64,000 bases of DNA from positions 224,004-288,003 of the forward strand of contig NZ_WYDS01000003.1 of NCBI RefSeq assembly GCF_009914765.1, given 5' to 3'. A program made the position numbers and the translations under genes. Below are positions 1-7,965 of this stretch, piece after piece; position 1 is the first letter of the stretch, and every line of letters starts with the position of its first letter. The notes beneath the pieces were generated by a model. The model had not been told where the DNA came from. It made no database searches and worked only from the letters and a program-made list of their open reading frames with translations. Origin of the DNA: Halodesulfovibrio sp. MK-HDV (GTDB lineage Bacteria > Desulfobacterota > Desulfovibrionia > Desulfovibrionales > Desulfovibrionaceae).

Positions 1-216
1 GAATCTAGCAAGCGGAGCCAGCGTGCTGTCGTGCATACAGTCGCAAATAAGTTCTATGAAATGAGAAATATGAGCTGCTAGCTCAGTACAACTTTCATTT
101 TTATGCCATTGAGGCTGCCGTTCCAAAAACATTTCAGCAAGCTGCATAGCTGCCGATTGCTTTTGCGCGCGTATCGCAGCAGCAGCTTTTTGTAGTAGTA
201 TCTTATTGTCCATCAT
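1..216 (-). CDS. hypothetical protein, 5' part only
   Basis: The minus strand is open from an ATG-ATG pair at 216/213 to the window edge, 72 codons without a stop. The N-terminus begins MMDNKILLQKAAAA and is rich in Ala, Gln and charged residues, consistent with a soluble helical protein. The C-terminal part lies outside the window. I do not recognise the family. No strong ribosome binding site is visible, so the start is tentative. Confidence 0.4.
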   Translation of the reverse strand, partial: MMDNKILLQKAAAAIRAQKQSAAMQLAEMFLERQPQWHKNESCTELAAHISHFIELICDCMHDSTLAPLARF

Positions 217-377
217 GCTGTCCGGTTTATGTGTCCTGTCTTTAAAAAAGAGGATACAGCGTATCATTCTATTTCTAGATGTATATTGCTTTTTCCGTAG
301 AGCAGCATCAGACAAAATGCTTAGTTTGGCAAAGAGAAACACCACAGCCCGCATTTGCCCATTTGGAGAGCTGAGAG

Positions 378-1259
378 TTACGTTGGATTTCGGGCTATGA
401 CAAACATGCCGCTGAATATGATGCATATGCCCATTACTGTTTGAAAAGAGCAAGGTTCACCGAGTAGAAGTATTCCGAAAAGTGCCGCAACGAGCGGTTC
501 TGCAAGCCCGAGTGTAAGACCGGAAGAAAGAGGCAATGTGGCTAGGCCTGTTGCAAAAAAGCTATACGCCATTGCTGTTCCGATGACACCGATCAGCACA
601 ATGGAAATGAACCCGCGCATGGAAAACATCCAAGAGATGTCATAAAAAAACAGAATAGGACTCATGGCGATTCCACCGAAGGTAAAGAGAACAGCAATCA
701 TTTCCTGCGGAGAACGGTCTGCCAAAATAGTCTGACTGTTGGCCGCGTATAGAGCGTATCCCGCCCCTGCACCAAGAGCCATAAGTACACCTGTCATGTC
801 AATAGTTGCCTTATCATCTATTGAAAGAGTAACTAATCCGCAAAGGGCAAGAGCAGTCGCAGTGAACCATGATCGTGATGGTACAGAGCCACGAAGCAAG
901 TACTCTATAATCCCTCCAGCCATAGGACCGAACCCGATAGCAATGACTGTTCCTACTGCAACACCTGTTCGCACAAGACTTTGAAAAAAAAGAATTTGAA
1001 AAACGATAATACCTACCGCCGCAGTTAACGTAGCCTTTTTGGGCCATGGGACATGATGGGTGAATCCTGAGCGACAACGCACCCACAGCAGCATGACAAG
1101 TCCGCCGACAACAAGACGCATGGTTCCGACTGCAAGAGGCTGACAACCTTCTGGAGCAAAAGCCTGTATGGTTCCTGTTGTTCCAAAACAAACGGCACCA
1201 AGCAGGGTGTATAAGACTCCGACAGAGAGCTGTCGAGGCATGGGAATTGAACGCAGCAT
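378..1259 (-). CDS. EamA/DMT-family inner-membrane transporter
   Basis: This 293-residue protein has about ten hydrophobic segments in two similar halves, the architecture of the drug/metabolite transporter superfamily (EamA domains). The first half begins GVLYTLLGAVCFGTTGT and the second has the Gly-rich GALGAGAGYALYAANS-like helix followed by a conserved LAEPLVAALFG segment near the C-terminus. Members usually export amino acids or small metabolites; the substrate here cannot be told. The ATG at 1259 is preceded by AAGGAGA at good spacing. The gene is divergent from the GntR regulator at 1573, which suggests, but does not prove, control by it. Confidence 0.85.
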   Translation of the reverse strand: MLRSIPMPRQLSVGVLYTLLGAVCFGTTGTIQAFAPEGCQPLAVGTMRLVVGGLVMLLWVRCRSGFTHHVPWPKKATLTAAVGIIVFQILFFQSLVRTGVAVGTVIAIGFGPMAGGIIEYLLRGSVPSRSWFTATALALCGLVTLSIDDKATIDMTGVLMALGAGAGYALYAANSQTILADRSPQEMIAVLFTFGGIAMSPILFFYDISWMFSMRGFISIVLIGVIGTAMAYSFFATGLATLPLSSGLTLGLAEPLVAALFGILLLGEPCSFQTVMGICIIFSGMFVIARNPT

Positions 1260-1330
1260 GATTTCTCCTTTTACGATGCAAATGAAGTCAATCCGAGAGG
1301 GAGAGCAACGATAAGATTGTTTATGATATG

Positions 1331-1377
1331 CTAGTATATCAGTTGTGATCCATTAGTAATGTACTAGTATATCAGTT
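1331..1377. promoter_or_regulatory. direct repeat, candidate GntR operator
   Basis: The 14-base sequence CTAGTATATCAGTT occurs at 1331-1344 and again at 1364-1377, exactly 33 bp apart (about three helical turns), in the divergent region between the DMT transporter and the GntR gene. The TACTAGTAT core is palindromic, as is common for GntR-family operators. The regulatory role is inferred from position only. Confidence 0.45.
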
Positions 1378-1572
1378 TGAATAGATGATTTTGGAAATGT
1401 AACCATCTAATATACAAGCAAATCAAAAAACTGAATTCGATTTGCCATAACTGGAATACTAGAATATCTTCTTCACAATTACCAAACGGAAAATTAAAAT
1501 GCAACCTGCTTTTGTCTTTTATGGCTACAGAGTTAACTGGCAAAAGATGAGTATAAATGGAGAGGATTGGGT

Positions 1573-2203
1573 ATGATGTATGCTGACTCTGGCGGTTTGT
1601 TACGAAACGCTGTGTATGAAAAACTTCTTGAAGATATGAAAAGCGGCAAGCTGGAACCCGGTCGTCTCATCAGCATAAAAAAAACTTGCAGATGAGCTTG
1701 GAACCAGTAAAACGCCATTGCGGGAAGCTCTGTTGCAGATGCAGGTTGAGGGCTTTGTAACCATATTGCCGCAACGTGGTGTGGTGGTTAATGCTCTGAC
1801 GCATGAAGATAAGAAATACATTTTTGAAGTGTGCGGCGGATTGGAATATCAAGCTGTGATTTCAACGTTTCCACTTTTGACAGAAGAGCATATTCTGGAA
1901 ATGGAAATGTATAATTCCAGAATTATGATGTCATCGAAGGGTTCACGCTATGAGGACTGCAATGCAATCAACTCGAATTTTCATAATGCGTATCTTAAAG
2001 CATGTCCCAACCCCTATCTTGTGTACTTGTTGCATATGAACCGTGAGCGTCTTTTTGTTTTTACAGAACGCGACTGGGGCGAAAAATTCAGAGAAGCGAA
2101 CTACAATGAACATAATGTGATCATTGATCTTGTACGCGCCGGTGATGCTCAAAAAATGGCGGAATACATTCGGGATATACACTGGGCGTATACGTGGGAA
2201 TAG
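1573..2203 (+). pseudogene. GntR/FCD-family transcriptional regulator with frameshift
   Basis: Two adjoining frames together encode a typical GntR regulator of about 209 residues. The first frame starts at ATG 1573 after GGAG (1559-1562), and gives the start of a winged helix (LLRNAVYEKLLEDMKSG..). It runs into TGA just after a run of eight A (1677-1684). Removing one A joins it to the +1 frame, which supplies LADELGTSKTPLREAL, the recognition helix, and an FCD-like effector domain with conserved His and Asn. Without the join neither piece binds DNA properly. The break may be a real mutation, phase variation, transcriptional slippage or a base-calling error. It probably controls the divergent transporter. 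Confidence 0.75.
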
Positions 2204-2225
2204 CGTTTTAAAAAAAGATAGATAC

Positions 2226-2257
2226 AAAGCTTCTGTGAATACTCACAGGAGCTTTTT
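2226..2257 (+). terminator. Rho-independent terminator of the GntR gene
   Basis: An inverted repeat (CTGTGA-ATAC-TCACAG core, extended by AAGCT/AGCTT with one bulge on each side) is followed by seven T, 23 bases after the GntR stop codon. Confidence 0.8.
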
Positions 2258-2388
2258 TTATGTCCAATGTGGCAATCTACAAAATTGATTCTTGTGCATT
2301 GCGTGGGAATTAGTGTTGAAGATTATTAATCAACAGCGAAATTCAGACGATATGAGGAGTAAGAACCTACAGTAAATACGAGGATCAA

Positions 2389-2826
2389 ATGCAAGGTACC
2401 GGATTAGCAGCGCGCTCTCAAAAATCGTTTGCCGATGTAATGGCAGAACAACTGGCAGAACAGCAAAATATGTTCGTAGATGGAAATGATGCGCTTGACC
2501 GACAGGCCACTCTTTCATTTTCATATACGACTGTCAGAGATTCTGAGCTGAGAGAAGAAACGACTACGTCTGGTACTGATCTGTTTGATGAAAAAGATTA
2601 TGTGATGTCTAATGGAATACAGGCTGTGATGAAACGGCACAGAGCGTACCAGCAAATGTATGGTAGCAAACCAGTTTCAAGCATTGCTTCTTCTCACTAT
2701 TCTTCTGCCGCTTCGGCAAGCGTATTACCAAACGACCATAATCAAGTTGTAACAACATCTCGTGCCACTGGTTCAGTTTCTGTTCAAGCCTCAATACAAC
2801 AATCTGCGGTTAGGTCAGTTATCTAA
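2389..2826 (+). CDS. hypothetical protein, Ser/Thr/Gln-rich
   Basis: This 145-residue reading frame is preceded by GAGGA at 2380 and followed within 60 bases by a strong terminator, so it looks like a real single-gene unit. The first half is charged (DVMAEQLAEQQNMF..) and the last 60 residues are rich in Ser, Ala, Thr and Val, suggesting a disordered tail. There is no signal peptide, membrane segment or motif I recognise. No function can be assigned. Confidence 0.6.
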   Translation: MQGTGLAARSQKSFADVMAEQLAEQQNMFVDGNDALDRQATLSFSYTTVRDSELREETTTSGTDLFDEKDYVMSNGIQAVMKRHRAYQQMYGSKPVSSIASSHYSSAASASVLPNDHNQVVTTSRATGSVSVQASIQQSAVRSVI

Positions 2827-2881
2827 AGGCTGTCTCTAACCAGATTGAAGAAAAGAAAAAATCGTAAAGAAAAAATACAAA

Positions 2882-2919
2882 AAAAAGCTCATCCTTGCTG
2901 CAAGATGAGCTTTTTTTTT
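2882..2919 (+). terminator. Rho-independent terminator, possibly bidirectional
   Basis: The stem AGCTCATC/GATGAGCT has a 10-base loop, is preceded by a run of A and followed by nine T. It lies between the convergent 2389-2826 gene and the DASS transporter gene, so it may serve both. Confidence 0.9.
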
Positions 2920-2994
2920 GTTTGGAACGTTATGGAGGTTTCAGCCTGTTAATATGTTTGGAACTATGATGTGTTCCTCTAACTGTTCTGCACA

Positions 2995-4347
2995 TTACTG
3001 TGCTGCAGGGTAGAACGGCCAGAAGAATGGAACAACTGCGACGATAATAACAAAACTGATGACCTGTAGTGGCCAGCCAGCTTTTATATACTGACTAAAG
3101 GTGTATTTACCCGGACCAAGTACGATGGTGTTAGGTGGGGTAGCAACCGGTGTAAGGAAACAGGCAGATGCAGACATAGCGATGCCCATAACCAGTGGCA
3201 GTGGAGAAAGACCACTGTTAACTGCGATAGGAATAGCAAGCGGAGCCATAAGAGCTGCCGTTGCCGTGTTTGACATAAAGTTTGTGACCAGTGCCGTAAC
3301 AGCGCAGACCGCTGCTAGAAGTGCGTAAGGACTGGTTACATATTGAACCATTGTGTCAGCGATGAGCTGAGCAGCACCGGAAGATTTCATTGCGGTGGAC
3401 ATGGACAACATACCTGCGAACAGGAAGATGGTTGTCCAGTCAACAGCTTTGTAAGCTTCTTCCATGGTGATACAGCCGGTAATGATTACGAGACATGCAC
3501 CAAGCATAGCTGCGGTAACCAGAGGCATAATTTTTGTTGCCATAGCAACAACTACGAAGAAGAAGATAATAAGGGACCACCACATTTTGTGTGGGCGGGA
3601 CGGTTTAATAATTTCTGCCTGTTCACATTCGCTTGTGTTGTCAGGAAGGAATTTGTGTCCGATGAAGACATAGTATAAGATACCTACAACAAACAAGATG
3701 CCGCCAATTTTAGCGAATTCGAAGAAACCGAATGGCTCGATTCCGGCAGGTCCCATTTTTTCTAGTACGGAGTTAACCAGACCGTTAGGTGGAGTACCAA
3801 CCAGAGTCATGGTACCGCCGAGAGACGCAGCGAACGCAACCGGCATAAGAATTTTACTTGAGCTGATGTTTGCAGAAGCACACATCCCCATGATCATTGG
3901 AATGGCAACAACGATTGTACCTGTGTTGGAAAGAAACGCAGAGAGTACACCAACAGAGCACATTGCTAATACGAGCAGGCGAGTTTCGCTGCCCTTGGAT
4001 AGTTTTACTGTCGCTTGACCTATTTTATCTGCGAAACCGGTAATAAAGGTAGATTCACCGACAATAAACATTGCCATGAAGATAACAACCCATTTGTTAC
4101 CAAAGTTAGCAAAGGCAGCGGTTGCAGGGATAACATTGAACATGCTCAATGAAACAGGAACAAGCATTGCTGTTACAGGGAGCGGGATGATGTTAGAGAA
4201 GAAAAGCACAGCAGAAACACACAGAATGCCAAGTGTGATGTAAGCATCCATAGACGCTTCTGCAGGAGCAGCTGCAGCGAACGCAAGGGAACTACCTACA
4301 AGTAGGACAGCTCCGACGATAGAGAGAAAAAAAGCAAACTTTTTCAT
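2995..4347 (-). CDS. DASS/SLC13-family dicarboxylate transporter
   Basis: The 450-residue protein has a hydrophobic N-terminus and about a dozen membrane segments. The duplicated SLC13 signature is visible: SNTGTIVVAIPMI and GTPPNGLVN in the first half, SNTATAALMAPLAI and TPVATPPNTIVLGPG in the second, forming the two hairpins that bind Na+ and substrate in DASS carriers. The ATG at 4347 follows AGAGGA. It is the last gene of a run containing malic enzyme, fumarase and fumarate reductase, so its substrate is most likely malate, fumarate or succinate. That substrate is inferred from context; sulfate or citrate carriers share the fold. Confidence 0.85.
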   Translation of the reverse strand: MKKFAFFLSIVGAVLLVGSSLAFAAAAPAEASMDAYITLGILCVSAVLFFSNIIPLPVTAMLVPVSLSMFNVIPATAAFANFGNKWVVIFMAMFIVGESTFITGFADKIGQATVKLSKGSETRLLVLAMCSVGVLSAFLSNTGTIVVAIPMIMGMCASANISSSKILMPVAFAASLGGTMTLVGTPPNGLVNSVLEKMGPAGIEPFGFFEFAKIGGILFVVGILYYVFIGHKFLPDNTSECEQAEIIKPSRPHKMWWSLIIFFFVVVAMATKIMPLVTAAMLGACLVIITGCITMEEAYKAVDWTTIFLFAGMLSMSTAMKSSGAAQLIADTMVQYVTSPYALLAAVCAVTALVTNFMSNTATAALMAPLAIPIAVNSGLSPLPLVMGIAMSASACFLTPVATPPNTIVLGPGKYTFSQYIKAGWPLQVISFVIIVAVVPFFWPFYPAAQ

Positions 4348-4413
4348 GTCGTATCCTCTGTTAAGGGGGAACGATGTCGCGCGAATCGTATGAACACATT
4401 TCGCGCTTTCAGG

Positions 4414-4443
4414 AACCGCCTGCAGTTGCCGCTGCAGGCGGTT
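4414..4443 (-). terminator. GC-rich hairpin between malic enzyme and DASS genes
   Basis: A perfect 12-bp inverted repeat (AACCGCCTGCAG and its complement) surrounds a 6-base loop. The run of T expected of a terminator is weak on the minus strand, so it may only reduce read-through into, or protect the mRNA before, the transporter gene. Confidence 0.6.
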
Positions 4444-4457
4444 TTCTGTGGCATTGA

Positions 4458-5774
4458 TTATTTATAGTAACTTTCTACGAATGGGGCGATACGAGCATGT
4501 GAAGCGGAGATACGTTGCTTGAGATCTTTTCTGTACGCTTCCATGTCTTTGATAGGCATTGTAGCAACGCCGGTATCCATAGCTGCTTGAGCAACAGCTG
4601 GGACTTCCCATTCAAGGACTCGTGGGTCGAGTGGCTTAGGAATAATGTAATCAATACCGAAGGTAAGAGACTTAACGCCGTAAGCATCACAAATTTCGCT
4701 AGGAACTGGCTCTTTTGCCAGATCAGCAAGTGACTGTGCTGCTGCGACTTTCATTTCTTCGTTAATGATAGTTGCACCTACATCAAGTGCGCCGCGGAAG
4801 ATGTAAGGGAAGCCCGAAACGTTGTTAATCTGGTTAGGGTAGTCAGAACGACCGGTACCCATAATGCAGTTAGGGCTGGCTTCTTTAGCATCATCGTAGG
4901 TGATTTCCGGATCAGGGTTAGCCATTGCAAAGATAACAGGATCTTTAGCCATGGAACGAACCATATCTTTAGTAAGCAGACCTTTCTTGGAAAGACCAAG
5001 GAAGCAGTCTGTACCTTTAATAACTTCTTCAAGTGAACCGTAATCTTTGTCCTGAGCAAATTCTGCTTTGAACGGATTAAGATCAGTACGGCCTTTATGG
5101 ATAAGCCCACGGGAATCGAACATGAAGATGTTTTTAGGGTCAATACCCATCTGTACGTAGAACTTGGTGCAAGCAATACCTGCTGCGCCAGCGCCCACAA
5201 CAACAACTTTCAAGTCTTCGAGTTTGCGGTTGGTGATTTCACATGCGTTGATGAGACCTGCACCGGAGATAACAGCTGTCCCGTGCTGATCATCATGGAA
5301 TACAGGGATATTCATCATTTTTTTCAATGTTTCTTCAATGTAGAAACATTCAGGTGCCTTGATGTCTTCGAGGTTGATACCACCGAAAGTAGGCTCCATT
5401 GCTTTCACAATTTTGATGAGCTCATCAGAGTCAGTCACATCAAGGTTAATATCGAATACATCGATGTCTGCGAAAGTTTTAAAGAGAACGCCTTTACCTT
5501 CCATAACTGGCTTACCGGCAAGAGGACCGATGTTGCCAAGACCAAGAACTGCTGTACCGTTGGAAACAACGCCAACGAGGTTGGATTTGCCAGTGTACAG
5601 TGCTGCAGCAGATGGGTCTGCGTGGATTGCCATACATGCTTCAGCAACACCCGGTGAATATGCCATGGAAAGGTCTTTCTGTGATGCACAAGGCTTCACA
5701 GGGACAACTTCAACTTTACCTCTACGTGGGAGCTTATGATAGTCCAGCGCTTCTTCTTTAGTGAACAATGCCAT
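4458..5774 (-). CDS. malic enzyme, NAD(P)-dependent oxaloacetate-decarboxylating
   Basis: The 438-residue protein is a compact bacterial malic enzyme that converts malate to pyruvate and CO2 while reducing NAD(P). The N-terminal malic domain carries YSPGVAEAC with the catalytic Tyr, the DIKAPECF metal-binding segment and FHDDQHGTA. The NAD domain has the Rossmann motif [12 protein letters not shown]. It lacks the phosphotransacetylase-like tail of the long MaeB form. It follows the fumarase beta gene by 23 bases in the same direction and closes a path in which malate is either decarboxylated or dehydrated to fumarate. NAD versus NADP preference cannot be read with confidence. Confidence 0.93.
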   Translation of the reverse strand: MALFTKEEALDYHKLPRRGKVEVVPVKPCASQKDLSMAYSPGVAEACMAIHADPSAAALYTGKSNLVGVVSNGTAVLGLGNIGPLAGKPVMEGKGVLFKTFADIDVFDINLDVTDSDELIKIVKAMEPTFGGINLEDIKAPECFYIEETLKKMMNIPVFHDDQHGTAVISGAGLINACEITNRKLEDLKVVVVGAGAAGIACTKFYVQMGIDPKNIFMFDSRGLIHKGRTDLNPFKAEFAQDKDYGSLEEVIKGTDCFLGLSKKGLLTKDMVRSMAKDPVIFAMANPDPEITYDDAKEASPNCIMGTGRSDYPNQINNVSGFPYIFRGALDVGATIINEEMKVAAAQSLADLAKEPVPSEICDAYGVKSLTFGIDYIIPKPLDPRVLEWEVPAVAQAAMDTGVATMPIKDMEAYRKDLKQRISASHARIAPFVESYYK

Positions 5775-5797
5775 TATCTTTTCCTTTTTCTGTTGAG

Positions 5798-6343
5798 TTA
5801 AAATTCGAAGTTTGGTTTAGCGTACTGTTCGCCGCCATGGCTGTCGTTCACCACTAGCAGTGGAAAGTTTTCAACAGTCAGTTCTCGAATTGCCTCAGGG
5901 CCTAATTCATCAAACGCAATTACTTTAGCTGCTGTAATGCACTGGGAGAGGAGAGCCCCAGCGCCGCCGGTTGCGCCAAAGTAAACACCGGTGTGTTCCT
6001 CAAGTGCCTTGCGGACTTCAGGACTACGTTTACCTTTACCAACGCTTGCTTTAACGCCAAGGCTGTGCAAACGCGGTGCATATGTGTCCATGCGGTAGCT
6101 GGTGGTGGGACCAGCTGAGCCGATTGGTCTACCTTCTGGAGCTGGACTAGGACCAACGTAATAAATAACAGCGCCTTTCAGTTCAAAAGGAAGCTCTTCG
6201 TTGTTGTCCAGCATGTCGCACAGACGCTTATGTGCAGCGTCACGTGCTGTGTATATGGTGCCGGAAAGCTTAACTACGTCGCCAGCACGCAGTTTTGCTA
6301 CATCTTCATCTTTTAATGGTGATGTCATGTTGTAAGTAGGCAT
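5798..6343 (-). CDS. class I fumarate hydratase, beta subunit
   Basis: The 181-residue protein matches the C-terminal half of oxygen-sensitive [4Fe-4S] fumarases, which interconvert malate and fumarate. Visible family motifs are GSAGPTTSYRMD (residues about 77-88), the VYFGATGGAGALLSQC segment and VVNDSHGG near the C-terminus. Its ATG shares one base with the stop of the alpha subunit gene (TAATG) and is preceded by GGAGG, so the two subunits are translationally coupled. The separate alpha and beta genes are the two-subunit form found in anaerobes and archaea. The closely related tartrate dehydratase is an alternative, but the neighbours argue for fumarase. Confidence 0.92.
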   Translation of the reverse strand: MPTYNMTSPLKDEDVAKLRAGDVVKLSGTIYTARDAAHKRLCDMLDNNEELPFELKGAVIYYVGPSPAPEGRPIGSAGPTTSYRMDTYAPRLHSLGVKASVGKGKRSPEVRKALEEHTGVYFGATGGAGALLSQCITAAKVIAFDELGPEAIRELTVENFPLLVVNDSHGGEQYAKPNFEF

Positions 6344-7179
6344 TAGAGTGTAACCTCCTTAATTCTGGAAGAATGACACTGAACGTTTACAGCCAGTGGC
6401 AGGCTTGCAATGTGACAAGGATGCATGGCGATTTTTACACCAAGGCATGTTGTCTTGCCGCCAAGACCCATAGGGCCGATGCCAAGCTGGTTGATTTCGT
6501 CAAGCAGCTCTTTTTCCATTGCAGCTAATTCAGGATCTGGGTTCTCACCGGAAAGCGGGCGGAAAAGCGCTTCTTTTGCAAGAGAAGGAGCCAGATCGAA
6601 AGTGCCGCCAATGCCCACACCAACGATAGTTGGAGGACAAGGGTTCGGGCCTGCTTCTGCCATACGGCGTACAACAAACTCTTTAATGCCTTCCCAGCCC
6701 TGAGCCGGTGTAAGCATGGTGCAGCGGGACATGTTTTCAGAGCCGCCGCCTTTAGCCATGTGCTTGATGTTCAGTTTGTCACCTGCAACATGGGTAAAGT
6801 GGATAACTGCCGGGCTGTTGTCCGTGGTGTTCTTACGAGTGAGCGGATGACAGGAAGATTTGCGAAGCAAGCCTTTTTCGTACCCGTCGATCATTGCATT
6901 ATTGATGATCTCGGTAATGTTGCCCTCAATCTGAACTTGGTCACCGATTTCTACATAGAAAACGCCTAAGCCTGTGTCCTGACAGAGCGGAAGTCCTGAC
7001 ACCTTGGCAAGTTCTGCGTTTTCTAAAAGCTGACCGAGGATTTCTTTTGCAGAATCAGAGGTCTCGCTGTTACGTGCAACACGGATGGCGGTTTTTACGT
7101 CTTCCGGAAGGTAGCGCGCAGCCTTTAAAACCAGATCAACAACAGCGTCATGAATCTGTTCAGCCTTAATGACTTTCAT
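6343..7179 (-). CDS. class I fumarate hydratase, alpha subunit
   Basis: The 278-residue protein is the N-terminal, cluster-binding half of a [4Fe-4S] fumarase. Three conserved cysteines sit in LPLCQDTG, SRCTMLTPAQG and NPCPPTIVG, the expected ligands of the catalytic cluster. I chose the ATG at 7179 (MKVIKAEQ) because AAAGGA lies just upstream and the frame before it only overlaps frdB. The start lies inside the last codons of frdB, a 14-base overlap, so translation is coupled to the fumarate reductase genes. Fumarate made here is the substrate of FrdABC. Confidence 0.93.
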   Translation of the reverse strand: MKVIKAEQIHDAVVDLVLKAARYLPEDVKTAIRVARNSETSDSAKEILGQLLENAELAKVSGLPLCQDTGLGVFYVEIGDQVQIEGNITEIINNAMIDGYEKGLLRKSSCHPLTRKNTTDNSPAVIHFTHVAGDKLNIKHMAKGGGSENMSRCTMLTPAQGWEGIKEFVVRRMAEAGPNPCPPTIVGVGIGGTFDLAPSLAKEALFRPLSGENPDPELAAMEKELLDEINQLGIGPMGLGGKTTCLGVKIAMHPCHIASLPLAVNVQCHSSRIKEVTL

Positions 7180-7954
7180 GGCAGCATCCTTTGTGTTTGA
7201 GTTTATCAAGAACACGTTTTGGAAGAATTCCTTTTACGGAATGAATGGCAAGCATGCGACGCATAATGCCAAGCTGGTCCTGAAGCGGGATATGCTTAGG
7301 ACAAACATCTTCGCAACCGAGTAAACCCATGCAGCCGAATACGCCTTGATCGTTACCGATGACCTGATAGTAGTTTTCTTCATTTCGCTCATCGCGAGGG
7401 TCAAGGTAGAAGCGGGCAATGCGGGCGATAGATGTGGCGCCGAGGAAGTCTTCACGCATGCGGGCGGTGCCACATGCTGAAACACAGCAACCACATTCAA
7501 TACAACGATCAAGCTCAAAAATGTCGCTGGCTAAATCGTTTTCCATACGAACTTCTTCTGCACTTGCATCGAACTTGTCATGGTCGTTATGAACCCATGC
7601 TTCGATACGGGAGCCAGCATCACGGAACCAAGTTCCTGTATCAACGGAAAGGTCACCGATGAGTTTGAATACTGGAAGTGGATGCAGAACAATATGATCA
7701 GGCAGATCTTTTGTCTGTGTATGACATGCAAGACCCGGTCTGCCGTTGATTACCATGCCGCAGGAACCGCAGATACCGGCACGACAACAGAAGTCGAACT
7801 GAACGGTAGGGTCCTGCTCATCACGGATAATATTAAGCGCGATGAACAGTGTCATGGAGTCATATTCATTTACGTAGAATGACTGCATGTGCGGTTCGGA
7901 ATTTGGATCAAGTGGGTTGTATCTGAATACTTCAATATGTAGACGACGGCTCAT
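7166..7954 (-). CDS. frdB: fumarate reductase iron-sulfur subunit
   Basis: FrdB passes electrons from the membrane cytochrome to the flavin of FrdA. In its 262 residues the [2Fe-2S] ligands lie in FCCRAGICGSCGM (C57, C62, C65) and C77. The ferredoxin-like half has CIECGCCVSAC (C151-C161) and CMGLLGCEDVCPKHIP (C208, C214, C218), ligands of the [4Fe-4S] and [3Fe-4S] clusters. The length and the extended middle segment fit the epsilon/Desulfovibrio type rather than the E. coli type. It sits 11 bases after frdA and overlaps the fumarase alpha gene. Confidence 0.95.
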   Translation of the reverse strand: MSRRLHIEVFRYNPLDPNSEPHMQSFYVNEYDSMTLFIALNIIRDEQDPTVQFDFCCRAGICGSCGMVINGRPGLACHTQTKDLPDHIVLHPLPVFKLIGDLSVDTGTWFRDAGSRIEAWVHNDHDKFDASAEEVRMENDLASDIFELDRCIECGCCVSACGTARMREDFLGATSIARIARFYLDPRDERNEENYYQVIGNDQGVFGCMGLLGCEDVCPKHIPLQDQLGIMRRMLAIHSVKGILPKRVLDKLKHKGCCHESH

Positions 7955-7965
7955 ACTATAACTCC

